Shown one piece after another: positions 16,683 through 25,920 of a stretch of DNA of 37,270 nucleotides. The stretch comes from Burkholderiales bacterium (GTDB lineage: Bacteria; Pseudomonadota; Gammaproteobacteria; Burkholderiales; Burkholderiaceae_C): NCBI GenBank assembly GCA_025363275.1, contig JANYEE010000178.1:1-37270 (forward strand), given 5' to 3'. The notes under the pieces were generated by a model. The model searched no databases. It saw nothing but the letters and a program-made list of their open reading frames with translations, and had not been told where the DNA came from. The stretch's first letter is position 1; each line of letters starts with the position of its first letter. The translations under genes were made by a program, and so were the position numbers.

Positions 16683-18194
16683 CTAGCCCAGTCGCAATGG
16701 CAAGTAAAGCCGTGAACCATCCCGCAGCACCAGTAGCGCCATGGATTTATCCGGGAGGGCCGCCAGCCTGCGCACCTGCGCGATGGTCGTTACGGGTGTG
16801 GTGTTGATGGCCAGCAGCAAATCACCCGCTTGTAGGCCCGCACGCTCGGCGATGCCACTCACCTTTTCAATCACCAGGCCGACTGCGGCATCCGGCCCAC
16901 GCAGCTCATCGGGTTTGAGCGCGCGCAAACTTACGCCCAGGCGGTCGATGGTGGCTAGCGGGGTACCCAGTTCGGGCTTGGGGGTGTCGGTTTTGGAATC
17001 GTCCATGGATGCGTGAAGGAGCGTCGCTTTGCCACCGCGCCACACCATCAAGTCCAGCTTGTCGCGCGGCTGGGCCAGGCTGACGATGGCCGACAAATCT
17101 CCGGCGCGCGCAATCTCCTGGCCATTGGCCGTTAGCACCACATCGCCCACCAGCACGCCTGCGCGTTCGGCCGCGCCACCGGGACTGACATCGGACACCA
17201 GAGCGCCGGTGGGTCGTGGCATTTGAAACGACTCGGCCAGCAACTGATCGACCTCCTGCACGCCGATGCCCAGCTTGGCGTGGCGAACCTTGCCAGTGGC
17301 TACGATTTGCTGCGCCACGCGGTTAGCTACGTCCATGGGAATGGCAAACGACACGCCCTGGTAACCGCCCGACAAGGTAAATATTTGCGCGTTGATGCCA
17401 ATCACTTCCCCCGCCATATTGATCAGCGGGCCGCCCGAGTTACCGGGGTTGATAGCCGCATCCGTCTGGATGAATGGTACCGAGCCGTCCCCCGGCAGCG
17501 AGCGCCGCGTTGCGCTGATCACACCGGCGGTAACCGTGCTTTCAAAGCCAAACGGAGAGCCAATTGCCAGCACCCATTCACCCACTTGCAGGGGCCGCGG
17601 TGGGGCCAGAGAGACACTAGGCAAACCTTGGGCATCAATCTTCAGCACCGCAATATCGGTGAGCTTGTCGGTACCCAGCACTTTGGCGACAAACTCGCGC
17701 CGGTCGGTCAGTTTGACCACTACTTCGTCCGCGTCGCTGACCACATGGGCGTTGGTCAAGATCAAGCCATCGGCCCGCACGATAAAGCCCGAGCCCTCAC
17801 CGCGCACGGGCATGCTGAGCTGTGGAGGCAAGGCGCCAAAGCGCTGCTGAAAGCGTTTCAAAAATTCGCGCATGACAGCGTCATCACGTGAGCCTTCGGC
17901 GTCCGTATCGGAAACCAGAAGATCGTCGGCCGTCGAAACCTTGCGCACGCCGCGCACGCTGATATTGACCACGCTGGGCGACAGCTTGGCTGCGATGCGG
18001 GTCATATCGGGCAGACCGCTGGTGGTGGCTGGGGCGGCGTTTGGCGTGGGGTTTGCGGCCTGCGCCTGACTCAGCACGGGTACAGCCAGCAGCGTAAGGA
18101 GCCCAAATGCCCACGCGGACAGCCGGGTGGGCAGTAGCGCAATGTGTGGGTGGGTGAGGATTGCGCGCGGGGAAGGCGATACGAGATACAGCAT
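16683..18194 (-). CDS. Periplasmic Do/HtrA-type serine endoprotease (Deg/MucD-like)
   Basis: ATP-independent protease for misfolded envelope proteins, 503 residues. A signal sequence (hydrophobic AWAFGLLTLLAVPVLS, cleavage near AQA-AN, about residues 45-47) is followed by a trypsin-like domain with the full triad: His150 (TNAHVV), Asp180 (TDIAVL) and Ser253 (GNSGGP). Two PDZ domains follow (about 300-390 and 405-503, GLQAGDLLLAINTTPV). An N-terminal extension of about 25 residues precedes the hydrophobic part, so a later start cannot be excluded. It is downstream of purN on the same strand, separated by a Family 2 repeat, and convergent with DUF1653. Which Deg subtype it is (DegP, DegQ, MucD) cannot be decided here. 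Confidence 0.92.
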   Translation of the reverse strand: MLYLVSPSPRAILTHPHIALLPTRLSAWAFGLLTLLAVPVLSQAQAANPTPNAAPATTSGLPDMTRIAAKLSPSVVNISVRGVRKVSTADDLLVSDTDAEGSRDDAVMREFLKRFQQRFGALPPQLSMPVRGEGSGFIVRADGLILTNAHVVSDADEVVVKLTDRREFVAKVLGTDKLTDIAVLKIDAQGLPSVSLAPPRPLQVGEWVLAIGSPFGFESTVTAGVISATRRSLPGDGSVPFIQTDAAINPGNSGGPLINMAGEVIGINAQIFTLSGGYQGVSFAIPMDVANRVAQQIVATGKVRHAKLGIGVQEVDQLLAESFQMPRPTGALVSDVSPGGAAERAGVLVGDVVLTANGQEIARAGDLSAIVSLAQPRDKLDLMVWRGGKATLLHASMDDSKTDTPKPELGTPLATIDRLGVSLRALKPDELRGPDAAVGLVIEKVSGIAERAGLQAGDLLLAINTTPVTTIAQVRRLAALPDKSMALLVLRDGSRLYLPLRLG

Positions 18195-18296
18195 GCCCGC
18201 ATCTTGGGTGGCGTGCTTGGCGCGCCGGTAACAGGCTGGTGAAGCGCAGGTAAAGCTGCTGCAGCCTGGCTTAGACTGGTTTAGGCATCAAAAGTG

Positions 18297-18348
18297 CCTG
18301 GGGCCCAGGTAAAACCTGCCTGGATAGCTACTATTTTGATAGCAAATT
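18297..18348 (+). repeat. Family 2 repeat, copy c (overlaps the purN stop)
   Basis: The clearest copy: GGGGCCCAGGTAAAACC, then TGCCTGGATAGCTACTATTT, then TGATAGCAAATTT. Its tail encodes, on the minus strand, the last residues and TAG stop of purN (stop at 18331-18333). Confidence 0.8.
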
Positions 18349-18921
18349 TGCAATCGCCTGCGGATAGATGCGATGCTCCTGGCTCAGTACGCGGGCGGCA
18401 AGCGCCTCGGGCGTGTCGCTTGGCAGTACGGGCACTGCGGCCTGGGCCAGGATGGGGCCGTGGTCCAGATCCGCAGTAACCTGGTGCACCGTGGCACCGG
18501 CAAACTGGCAGCCGGCCTCAATCGCACGGCGGTGGGTGTTTAGTCCAGCAAATGCAGGCAACAGCGAGGGATGGATGTTGACCAAGCGCCCCGCGTAGTG
18601 CGCCACAAAGCCAGGAGTGAGGATGCGCATGAAGCCTGCCAACACCACCCAGGGCTGATGCGCAGGGGTGGCGTAGCCATCAATCACTTGCGTCAGTGCG
18701 GCGTCAAAATCTTCGCGGCTGGCGTAGGCCTTGTGGTCTAGCACGGCGGTGGAGATATCTTGGCTTTTGGCATACGCCAAACCTTCGGCCTCTGCTTTGT
18801 TGCTGATCACTGCGGCCACGCGGGCGCCGAAGCGGCGCTCCCACTGCTGTTGCTGGGCGGCCTGCACGATAGCGGCCATATTGGAGCCGCCGCCGGAGAT
18901 CAAGATAACGATGTTCTTCAT
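18331..18921 (-). CDS. purN: Phosphoribosylglycinamide formyltransferase
   Basis: Transfers a formyl group from 10-formyl-THF to GAR in purine synthesis. It has 196 residues. [12 protein letters not shown] binds the phosphoribosyl group, and [20 protein letters not shown] and [18 protein letters not shown] carry the catalytic Asn/His/Asp set of the family. The last residues NLLSK and the stop codon come from a Family 2 repeat, so the C-terminal end has probably been reshaped by it. It is divergent from yceH (68-bp gap) and upstream of the HtrA gene on the same strand. Confidence 0.95.
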   Translation of the reverse strand: MKNIVILISGGGSNMAAIVQAAQQQQWERRFGARVAAVISNKAEAEGLAYAKSQDISTAVLDHKAYASREDFDAALTQVIDGYATPAHQPWVVLAGFMRILTPGFVAHYAGRLVNIHPSLLPAFAGLNTHRRAIEAGCQFAGATVHQVTADLDHGPILAQAAVPVLPSDTPEALAARVLSQEHRIYPQAIANLLSK

Positions 18922-18989
18922 GGTCGGGGGCGATTATCGTCGGGCCGCGCCACACCGCTGGCAACGCCCAAGACCATAATCTGCCCACC

Positions 18990-19703
18990 ATGCATGACAC
19001 CACCCACCCCATTGACGATTCCACTCATAGTCCCGTGGCGCCTAAGGCCCCAACCGCACAACTCACCGCCATCGAAGCCCGCGTCTTGGGCACGCTGATG
19101 GAGAAAGCCCGCACCGTGCCCGACAGCTACCCGCTCTCGCTGAACGCCCTGATTGTGGGTTGCAACCAAAAAACAACCCGGGACCCAATCATGGAGCTCT
19201 CGGAAGCCGATGTCGCCCAGGCCCTGAATGCCTTGCAGGAACGCAATCTGGTGCACCAAAGCAGCGGCGGGCGCACCGGACGCTACACGCACAACTTCCA
19301 GCGCGGCATTGGCGTTCCAGAGCAGTCTGCTGTGTTGTTGGGCCTACTGATGCTGCGCGGCCCACAAACCGCGGCTGAATTGCGGCTCAACACCGAGCGC
19401 TGGTACAAGTTTGCCGATATTTCCTCGGTCGAAGGTTTTTTGGAAGAGTTGCAGGACCGATCGGCAGAAAAAGGCGGCGCGTTGACCGTGAAGCTGCCCC
19501 GCGCGCCCGGTGCGCGCGAACAACGCTGGGCGCACCTGTTGTGTGGCCCGGTTGACACCCGCTTTGGAGCAGGTGCGGCGGGTGCCCAGGGTGGCACCAC
19601 AGCCGAACGGCTAGCGGCACTGGAGGCTGAAGTAACCACGCTACGCGCCACGGTGCAATTCCTGTGCAATGAACTAGGACTGTCACCTTCTTCACAGCAA
19701 TAA
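18990..19703 (+). CDS. yceH: YceH family protein (DUF480)
   Basis: A 237-residue protein of the YceH/DUF480 family. It contains two winged-helix-like domains: [20 protein letters not shown], then [20 protein letters not shown], and [19 protein letters not shown] short coiled coil ends the protein ([20 protein letters not shown]). The N-terminal 20 residues are low-complexity. Its role is not established; the fold suggests nucleic-acid binding. ATG 18990 has no strong ribosome-binding site. The acyl-CoA dehydrogenase pair starts 67 bp downstream. Confidence 0.88.
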   Translation: MHDTTHPIDDSTHSPVAPKAPTAQLTAIEARVLGTLMEKARTVPDSYPLSLNALIVGCNQKTTRDPIMELSEADVAQALNALQERNLVHQSSGGRTGRYTHNFQRGIGVPEQSAVLLGLLMLRGPQTAAELRLNTERWYKFADISSVEGFLEELQDRSAEKGGALTVKLPRAPGAREQRWAHLLCGPVDTRFGAGAAGAQGGTTAERLAALEAEVTTLRATVQFLCNELGLSPSSQQ

Positions 19704-19770
19704 ACGAACGATCGTGCTAAAAACCAGCTAGAAATCGTTTTGGCATCCCCTTTAGACCCAGGAGACATGT
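19704..19770 (+). promoter_or_regulatory. Gap upstream of the acyl-CoA dehydrogenase pair with operator-like sequence
   Basis: Contains ACGATCGT (in AAACGAACGATCGT) and a later ATCGTTTT that can pair with the leading AAACGA. TetR-type regulators of acyl-CoA genes often use such CGA/TCG symmetric sites, but no adjacent regulator supports this. Confidence 0.25.
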
Positions 19771-20952
19771 ATGGATTTGGCTTTCACCCCTGAAGAGCAA
19801 CAGTTTCGCGAGGATATTCGCGCGTGGGTACACGGCAACCTGCCCGCCCACATTGCGCACAAAGTCCACAACGCCCTGCATTTAAGCCGCGACGATATGC
19901 AGGAATGGGCCAAGATTCTGGGTAAGAAGGGCTGGCTCGGCCACGCTTGGCCCAAGGAATTCGGTGGCCCGGGTTGGAACTCCATCCAAAAGCATTTGTT
20001 TGAAGAAGAGTGCGCGCTGGCCGGTGCACCCCGCGTCGTGCCGTTTGGCCCGGTGATGGTGGCCCCAGTCATCATGGCCTTTGGCAATGCTGAGCAACAA
20101 CAACGCTTTTTGCCTGGCATTGCCGATGGTAGCGTGTGGTGGAGCCAGGGTTATAGCGAGCCGGGCTCGGGCTCCGATCTGGCCTCCCTGAAATGTAAGG
20201 CCGAGCGCGTGGGTAACACGTACATTGTCAACGGTCAGAAGACCTGGACGACGCTGGGCCAGTACGGCGAGTGGATCTTTTGCCTGGTGCGCACCAGCTC
20301 CGAAGGCAAACCCCAAACCGGCATTTCCTTTTTGTTGATCGATATGAAATCGCCAGGGGTGAGCGTGCGACCCATCATCATGCTGGACGGCGGACACGAG
20401 GTGAACGAGGTCTGGTTTGACAACGTGGAAGTACCGGTCGAGAACCTGATTGGCGAAGAAAACAAAGGCTGGAACTACGCCAAGCATTTGTTGGCCCACG
20501 AGCGCACCAATATTGCTGACGTGAACCGTGCCAAGCGCGAACTTGAGCGCTTGAAGCGCATCGCCAAAGCAGAGGGTGTATGGGATGACATTCGTTTTCG
20601 CGATGAGATCGCCAAGATAGAAGTGGACGTGGTCGCGCTAGAGATTCTGGTGCTGCGCGTGCTGGCGGCCGAAAAATCCGGCAAGCAATCGCTGGACATT
20701 GCAGGTCTGTTGAAAATTCGCGGCAGCGAAATTCAACAGCGTTACACCGAGCTGATGATGCTGGCGGCGGGGCCGTTTGCGATCCCCTTTGTGCGTGAAG
20801 CCATGGAAGCCGGCTGGCAAGGCGACTTCCCTGGCGGTATCCTGGGAAATGCACCACTGGCATCTACCTACTTCAACATGCGCAAGACCACCATTTACGG
20901 TGGCAGCAATGAAGTGCAACGCAATATCGTCGCCCAAACCGTTCTCAGCTAA
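19771..20952 (+). CDS. pimC: Acyl-CoA dehydrogenase, PimC-like large subunit
   Basis: FAD acyl-CoA dehydrogenase of 393 residues, by similarity the large subunit of a two-gene enzyme such as pimeloyl-CoA dehydrogenase. Family marks are KKGWLGHAWPKEFGGPGWN, WSQGYSEPGSGSDLASLKC, NGQKTWTTLGQYGEWIFCL and the C-terminal TTIYGGSNEVQRNIVAQ. The usual Glu in that last motif is Gly here (IYGGS), as expected if the catalytic Glu is of the IVD type, for which AHERT near residue 250 is a candidate. AGGAGA precedes the ATG at 19771. The second subunit gene starts 104 bp downstream, and that gap contains TTCGT-TTT-ACGAA. No thiolase, hydratase or ligase genes lie near, so the substrate (dicarboxyl-, aryl- or other acyl-CoA) is open. 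Confidence 0.8.
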   Translation: MDLAFTPEEQQFREDIRAWVHGNLPAHIAHKVHNALHLSRDDMQEWAKILGKKGWLGHAWPKEFGGPGWNSIQKHLFEEECALAGAPRVVPFGPVMVAPVIMAFGNAEQQQRFLPGIADGSVWWSQGYSEPGSGSDLASLKCKAERVGNTYIVNGQKTWTTLGQYGEWIFCLVRTSSEGKPQTGISFLLIDMKSPGVSVRPIIMLDGGHEVNEVWFDNVEVPVENLIGEENKGWNYAKHLLAHERTNIADVNRAKRELERLKRIAKAEGVWDDIRFRDEIAKIEVDVVALEILVLRVLAAEKSGKQSLDIAGLLKIRGSEIQQRYTELMMLAAGPFAIPFVREAMEAGWQGDFPGGILGNAPLASTYFNMRKTTIYGGSNEVQRNIVAQTVLS

Positions 20953-21056
20953 AGCTGTAGAACGCCAACGATTTCGTTTTACGAACAAGACCGCTCCCCC
21001 GAGCCCCCTCCACAAGGGAGCTCCATTCAGAGCTACGCAAGATATAGGAGTTTGAT

Positions 21057-22172
21057 ATGGATTTCGATTTTTCTGACGACCAAGTGCAATTGGGCGATGC
21101 CGTACGCAAATGGGTTGACAAGGCTTACGCCTTCGATCGTCGGCGTGCAACGGAGAAAGCCGGCGGCTTTGACCGCGCTGCATTCGCGGAGATGGCTGAG
21201 CTGGGCCTGACCGGGTTGTATGTGCCTGAAGACGATGGCGGACTGGGCATGGGGCCTGTAGAAGGCATGGTGGTGATGGAAGAGCTGGGGCGCGGCATTG
21301 TGTTGGAGCCGCTGGTCCAATCGCTGATTGCCGGTGCCGTGATTGCTGGCTATGGCGACGCCGCTAACAAAGCCGCCTGGCTGCCCGGTATCGCCAGTGG
21401 CGAGAAACTGGTGGTGCTGGCCTACCAGGAGCGCGGCGCGCGCTACCAACTTGATGTTTGTGAAGCTAAAGCGACGCAGGCCCCCGGCGGCTATGTACTG
21501 AGCGCTACAAAAAGCATAGTGCCAGTGGGTGACCATGCGGACGCCTTCATCGTGCCCGCCAAGATCAACAGCCAGTTGGCTTTGTTTGTGGTGGAGCGCC
21601 AGTCTTCGGGCGTCAGCGCCCGTGGCTACGGAACCCAGGATGGAAGCCGCGCCGCAGAGGTTAGTTTCAAAAACGCCCCAGCGACCTTGCTGACCACCCA
21701 TGGCCAAGTGGCACTGGAACACGCAGTGGACATCGGTATTGCCAGCGTGTGCGCCGAGGCGGTGGGTGTGATGGACAAAACCTTGGCGATTACCGCCGAG
21801 TACATGAATACGCGCAAGCAGTTTGGCGTAGCCATCAGCAGCTTCCAGGCGCTGCGCCACCGCGCAGCCGATATGAAGATGCAACTGGAGTTGGCCCGCT
21901 CCATGAGCTACTACGCGTCATTGAAACTAAACGCACCCGCACCGGAGCGCCGCGCCGCGCTGGCCCGTGCCAAGTACCAGTTAGGGCAGAGCATGCGCTT
22001 CATTGGCCAGCAAGCTGTGCAACTACACGGCGGCATCGGCGTCACGGATGAGTACATCGTCAGCCATTACTTCAAGAAGCTTACGCAGTTGGAAATGACT
22101 TTTGGCGACAGCTTGCACCACTTGGGTGAAGTGTCTGCCCGCATGCAAGAGACGGCGGGCGTTTTCGCCTGA
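21057..22172 (+). CDS. pimD: Acyl-CoA dehydrogenase, PimD-like small subunit
   Basis: A 371-residue partner of the preceding dehydrogenase. It has an acyl-CoA dehydrogenase fold with MAELGLTGLYVPEDDGGLGM, the middle beta domain, and helical C-terminal part TRKQFGVAISSFQALRHRAA and QLHGGIGVTDEYIVSHYFKK. AGGAG precedes ATG 21057. Pairs of this kind form heterotetramers with shared active sites (PimC/PimD, or the FadE pairs of steroid degraders). Assignment to PimD rests on pairing and general likeness, not on a search. It ends 18 bp before the convergent DUF1631 gene. Confidence 0.78.
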   Translation: MDFDFSDDQVQLGDAVRKWVDKAYAFDRRRATEKAGGFDRAAFAEMAELGLTGLYVPEDDGGLGMGPVEGMVVMEELGRGIVLEPLVQSLIAGAVIAGYGDAANKAAWLPGIASGEKLVVLAYQERGARYQLDVCEAKATQAPGGYVLSATKSIVPVGDHADAFIVPAKINSQLALFVVERQSSGVSARGYGTQDGSRAAEVSFKNAPATLLTTHGQVALEHAVDIGIASVCAEAVGVMDKTLAITAEYMNTRKQFGVAISSFQALRHRAADMKMQLELARSMSYYASLKLNAPAPERRAALARAKYQLGQSMRFIGQQAVQLHGGIGVTDEYIVSHYFKKLTQLEMTFGDSLHHLGEVSARMQETAGVFA

Positions 22173-22190
22173 TAACACCTGAAAAAAGGA

Positions 22191-24575
22191 TCAGGAAGCG
22201 GCTAAACCCAAGTCCTGATCCTGCAGTAATTGCTCTAGCGCGCGCCCCACAATCGGCACCTGATCCACCACGGTCAAGCGGCCCAAACGGGCCATAGCAG
22301 CCAATTCGCGTTCTGAGCGCACAAAGGCATCAAAACCATCGCGGTTGGTGAACAGCAAACGGGTGCGCAGCGGGCTGACCCAGCTCAAACGGCAGCGCAC
22401 ACGCGTGCCTTCCTCGATCTCCACGTCAAACCACATACCACGCTTGAAATCGTGGGCCACGTTTTCAAATAAATCCTCGTCCTCTAGCGCCTGGCGCGCC
22501 GCACGGCGTTCGTCGAGCTGCTTGATCGCCTCTTTGCCCTGACGCGATTCCAGTGCGGCGGCCTGACTGTCGGGCTCGGGCACCTTCTTCATGCGGATTG
22601 CTAAGGTGTGGGTATTGATCAGGCGACGCGTAAACGTCGCGCGGCCTTCGCCATCCCAACCGATAGCATCCAGACCCGTGTTGAGCTGGCGCACCAAGTC
22701 TGGCAACACGGCTACCAGTTCGCGGCGTTGCTCGGAGGTGGTTTTGGGTTCTGTAGACCAGATCAGCAGATCCATGGTCTTGATGGCTTGGTCGCAAGCC
22801 GCCGCGCTGTCTTCGCCTGACTGTAGCGCGCGCGCAATCACATCGCGCCATTCATTGGTCAAAAACGGCAGCAAGAACGGCCCCAGAGGCTTGTCTTCGG
22901 CACGCTCGCTCAAGTGTTTGTGGATCAACTCGTCGGCTTGGGCTTTAGCGTGCTCGTCAGACTCCACCTGGTGTTCGGCCTGGGCTGCAGGCTCCACTCG
23001 GTTTTGTATCTGTTGTTCGGACTCAAACAAGAACTCCGTAAAGTTCCGCAACAGGTCCGAAAACAAATCCAGATCGTCTTCAAACTCGGTCAGCACCCGC
23101 TGCACGGTGGACTCAATGCGCACGTACAGCGGATCTTCTTCACCCTTTTCCGGGGCCCAACCTACCGAGGCACCCGCTAGCGTATCCACCAGGCGGCGGG
23201 CGGGGTGTTCGTCAGACAGAAAGAAGTCGCGGTCAATCATGGCCGCCTTGAGCACCGGAATCTGCAGACGACCGATGATGACTTTCATCTGCATGGGGAT
23301 AGCCTGGTCGGCAAATACGAAGTCGAAGACTTCGGCCAGCGCGTCCACCGTCCCGCGGTCGAGTTCGGGGGCACTGCGAATTTCTTCACGGTCGCGCATT
23401 TGGCGCAGCACATTCGGGTCAGACGGGTCATGCCAGTCAGACATCGGACTTTCAAACGACTCGCCCGCACCTGCCTGCAAATTACCCAAAAAACCCATCA
23501 GGGCGGGGTCAGCGGCTTCCAGGACCGGCCGCGTGCGGGGCCCATAGTCAGAGTCATCGTCGTCTTGCCGAGACTGCGCGCGCTGAAACCCGATGCGCTG
23601 CAAGAACTGCCGCGCGTGCGCCGCCACGGTGCGCCGCGCAGGCTCCAATGCAGCCCAGGCCGAGCGCGAACCACCATCGTCCAGAGGAGCCATACCGGAT
23701 TGCAGGCTACCAGCGCCGGAAGACCCTGCAGACCCGCCACCTTGCAACGGTGCATGGCCGGTAGCACCACCGCCACCATTGCCGCTTCCACCACCACCGC
23801 CATTTTGTTGCGGCTTGGGTCCACCCGGCACACCGCCCACGGTACGCCGAATCACCAAACTGCGCTGCGACGACATGCCCGCTTTCGCCAAAGTCGCGTT
23901 CAGTTCCTCATAGAGCGGAGCCAGGTCCAGAAAACTCGCGGGCTCCAACGCGACCGCAAAGTCTTCCGAGGTTTGCGGATCCAGCTCGCACTTGTCCCAG
24001 GCGCGCGCAAACGCACGTAAAAAGACCAGCGGATGAAACGGGTTGTCAGCGCCAGATAGAGACTCTTTTCCCAGCAACTGCGTCAGTCGCTGGGATAGCG
24101 ACTCCAGCCCGCTTTCGTAGCGCTGGCAAAACCGCTGGGCCACCCGGTCCAGCAATAGGATGCGCTCCACGTCGTCAATATCGATCAGGCTAAGGCTTAG
24201 GCCCTGCCGCCCGTCATCCAGGGGCATGGCCCTGGATGAGAGTTTTGCAGGATCAGGCAGAGCGCTGGTCAGTGCCGCGGACAGTTCTTCCGACAACGAA
24301 GCCTGTAGGGCAGTGTGAAATTCCGCGCCAAATTTACCCAAGAGCGTGTGTATTGAGCGTAGATTTTGACCCTGAACCAGGGGCGGTCTGGCATCGATCA
24401 GCTCTAACAAATGAATGCGTAGGCGCTGCAAGACATCGTCTTCGCGGTTGGCAAAAAAGCTCAGGGTTTGGGCAATCAGCTTACGCGCCACCCGCAAAGA
24501 CTGGCCGTACTGCTCGTGGGCAGTGCGTACCGGCGTCGCGGCCGACAATTCGGAGTGCATGCTGGATCCGGTCAT
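22191..24575 (-). CDS. DUF1631 family protein
   Basis: A 794-residue cytoplasmic protein of the DUF1631 family, of unestablished function. It is mostly acidic and helical. The N-terminal part is helical, then a Gly-rich low-complexity linker of about 55 residues spans roughly 250-305 (bases about 23670-23840). The family core follows (VDALAEVFDFVFADQAIPMQ, LPVLK-like IPVLKAAMIDRDFFL, HPARRLVDTLA). The C-terminal GMWFDVEIEEGTRVRCRLSW with LLFTNRDGFDAF resembles a PilZ-like beta-barrel, so c-di-GMP-related regulation is possible but unproven. Two starts are possible: ATG 24575, or ATG 24560 with GGA upstream. The 176-bp gap before mgsA shows only a small palindrome (24711-24722). Confidence 0.82.
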   Translation of the reverse strand: MTGSSMHSELSAATPVRTAHEQYGQSLRVARKLIAQTLSFFANREDDVLQRLRIHLLELIDARPPLVQGQNLRSIHTLLGKFGAEFHTALQASLSEELSAALTSALPDPAKLSSRAMPLDDGRQGLSLSLIDIDDVERILLLDRVAQRFCQRYESGLESLSQRLTQLLGKESLSGADNPFHPLVFLRAFARAWDKCELDPQTSEDFAVALEPASFLDLAPLYEELNATLAKAGMSSQRSLVIRRTVGGVPGGPKPQQNGGGGGSGNGGGGATGHAPLQGGGSAGSSGAGSLQSGMAPLDDGGSRSAWAALEPARRTVAAHARQFLQRIGFQRAQSRQDDDDSDYGPRTRPVLEAADPALMGFLGNLQAGAGESFESPMSDWHDPSDPNVLRQMRDREEIRSAPELDRGTVDALAEVFDFVFADQAIPMQMKVIIGRLQIPVLKAAMIDRDFFLSDEHPARRLVDTLAGASVGWAPEKGEEDPLYVRIESTVQRVLTEFEDDLDLFSDLLRNFTEFLFESEQQIQNRVEPAAQAEHQVESDEHAKAQADELIHKHLSERAEDKPLGPFLLPFLTNEWRDVIARALQSGEDSAAACDQAIKTMDLLIWSTEPKTTSEQRRELVAVLPDLVRQLNTGLDAIGWDGEGRATFTRRLINTHTLAIRMKKVPEPDSQAAALESRQGKEAIKQLDERRAARQALEDEDLFENVAHDFKRGMWFDVEIEEGTRVRCRLSWVSPLRTRLLFTNRDGFDAFVRSERELAAMARLGRLTVVDQVPIVGRALEQLLQDQDLGLAAS

Positions 24576-24751
24576 TTAACCAATTTGCCGCTTACGGGCC
24601 ATAAAAATTAGGGGGGAGTTAGACCGAATTGTGAAGGATTCGACCCCAGAGGCAGTCGACACCATAACAACTTTTACACATTCACACAGCCGCGGCCGCT
24701 GGCAAGTGTAAGGGGTTGTAACCCGCTTGGACGCAGCCATCTGCGAACGAT

Positions 24752-25141
24752 CTAAGAGGTGCTGCCCGGGCGGGCCATTTGTCCCAAAACAAGGCGGGCA
24801 GTTGTCAAGTTGGTTGCACAAAGCACATCGTGCACATCGCAGGCCCGTACCAGAGCGTTGATATCGGGCTCGTGTGGCTGGGGTGTCATGGGATCACGCA
24901 AGAAAATAACTGCATCCACCTGCCCCACGGACAGACGCGCGCCAATCTGCAAATCACCACCCAGCGGGCCGCTGAGCATGCGCTCCACACTCAGGCCGAC
25001 TTCGGCAATCAGGCGACTACCGGTGGTGCCGGTGGCACACAGATCGCACCCCATCAGGAAGACTGCAAATTCGCGGGCCAGCAGCACCATGCTGTCCTTT
25101 TTGTGGTCGTGGGCAATCAGAGCAATACGCGGTCGGGGCAT
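24752..25141 (-). CDS. mgsA: Methylglyoxal synthase
   Basis: Converts dihydroxyacetone phosphate to methylglyoxal, a bypass that relieves phosphate limitation in glycolysis. It has 129 residues from ATG 25141, the short form of the family. [15 protein letters not shown] at the start, [15 protein letters not shown] for phosphate binding, and [14 protein letters not shown] with the catalytic Asp63 are all present; [20 protein letters not shown] completes the pocket. It lies 16 bp downstream of the HNH gene on the same strand, so the two are probably co-transcribed. Confidence 0.92.
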   Translation of the reverse strand: MPRPRIALIAHDHKKDSMVLLAREFAVFLMGCDLCATGTTGSRLIAEVGLSVERMLSGPLGGDLQIGARLSVGQVDAVIFLRDPMTPQPHEPDINALVRACDVHDVLCATNLTTARLVLGQMARPGSTS

Positions 25142-25157
25142 GGAATCTAAGTAACAG

Positions 25158-25715
25158 TCAAATGAGCAAACGCGACGACTTCGGCACATGCGCCATCAAG
25201 AACTCCATCTGGTCGGCCAAGATGCGCCGGTTGCGCAGAATGAAGTCTTCCCACAGGCTGGGCACATACGGGGCGTAGAGCAAAGGCATATGTGCCTGCT
25301 CAGGAGTGCGATGGCTTTTGCGGTGATTGCAGGGTTTGCATGCGGTCACCACGTTCATCCAGGTATCGATACCTTTTTGGGCAAACGGGATGATGTGTTC
25401 GCGGGTCAAGTCTTCGTCGTAAAAATGTCCGCCACAGTAGGCACACACGTTGCGATCACGAGAAAAAAGCTTGCCGTTGGTCAGGCCCGGGCGCATGTGG
25501 AAGGGGTTGATGCTAGGCACACCCTTAGTGCCAATGATGCTGTTGACCCGGATGATGGACTGCTTGCCCGTAACTGCGTTGTGGCCTCCGTGGAACACTG
25601 CAACCTGTCCACCTGATTCCCAGCGCACCTCATCGGCCGCATAGTGCGTGACCGCTTGCTCCAGCGATATCCACGACTGGGGCAACCCCTGGGCCGACAA
25701 TTTCAAGACTTTCAC
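25158..25715 (-). CDS. HNH endonuclease-family protein
   Basis: A 185-residue protein with a zinc-binding HNH (beta-beta-alpha metal) nuclease domain at about residues 85-140: [20 protein letters not shown], then the Asn of [19 protein letters not shown]. The two CxxC pairs are complete. The start is GTG 25715 with AGGAG eight bases upstream; an ATG five bases earlier opens only a two-codon frame (ATG TTG TGA). The N-terminal 80 residues are unassigned. Stand-alone HNH proteins of this type are common in Burkholderiales without a known role. It is likely co-transcribed with mgsA and divergent from ribF. Confidence 0.87.
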   Translation of the reverse strand: MKVLKLSAQGLPQSWISLEQAVTHYAADEVRWESGGQVAVFHGGHNAVTGKQSIIRVNSIIGTKGVPSINPFHMRPGLTNGKLFSRDRNVCAYCGGHFYDEDLTREHIIPFAQKGIDTWMNVVTACKPCNHRKSHRTPEQAHMPLLYAPYVPSLWEDFILRNRRILADQMEFLMAHVPKSSRLLI

Positions 25716-25876
25716 AACATGCTCTCCTGAAACTTTGCGGGAAAGACCGCAGTTACGCGAAGCGAACCAGCTCTGTCTCCAACACCGTAAAACAGGCTGT
25801 AGTAGTAGCCAAAGGTGTTTGCGCCAATAGCTACGTCACAATATACCTTGTTTCTGTGACAAATCGACTTCAAGCC

Positions 25877-25898
25877 CAGACCGCCCGTGCGCGGTCTG
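25877..25898 (+). promoter_or_regulatory. Hairpin in the ribF leader
   Basis: CAGACCGC-CCGTGC-GCGGTCTG, perfect 8-bp arms, ending 22 bp before the ribF ATG and overlapping the start of a Family 2 fragment. It does not look like an FMN riboswitch (no multi-helix core). It may affect ribF translation. Confidence 0.4.
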
Positions 25899-25917
25899 CT
25901 ATCAAAAAGATAACAAA
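25897..25917 (+). repeat. Family 2 repeat, fragment
   Basis: TGCTATCAAAAAGATAACAAA directly before the ribF start resembles the GCTATCAAAATAGTAGCAA part of copy e. The left half of the repeat is missing. Confidence 0.4.
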
Positions 25918-25920
25918 CCC

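Noticed and set aside
21455..21530. Possible Family 2 repeat inside the PimD-like gene (CAGGCCCC followed by GCTACAAAAAGCATAG)
   Set aside because: The match is short and scattered, and the encoded protein segment follows the normal acyl-CoA dehydrogenase pattern there.
22168..22195. CCTGAT/ATCAGG inverted repeat as a terminator between pimD and the DUF1631 gene
   Set aside because: The arms overlap both stop regions, the loop is long and no T-run follows on either strand.
24711..24722. GGGTTGTAACCC palindrome as the mgsA terminator
   Set aside because: No T-run on the minus strand; too short to support termination or an operator without other evidence.
25712..25720. Minimal upstream frame ATG TTG TGA before the HNH gene as a regulatory uORF
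   Set aside because: The GTG start directly overlaps it, and a two-codon frame arises easily by chance.
25860..25920. FMN riboswitch upstream of ribF
   Set aside because: Only one hairpin (25877-25898) is present in a 205-bp gap; the conserved multi-helix RFN core is not seen.
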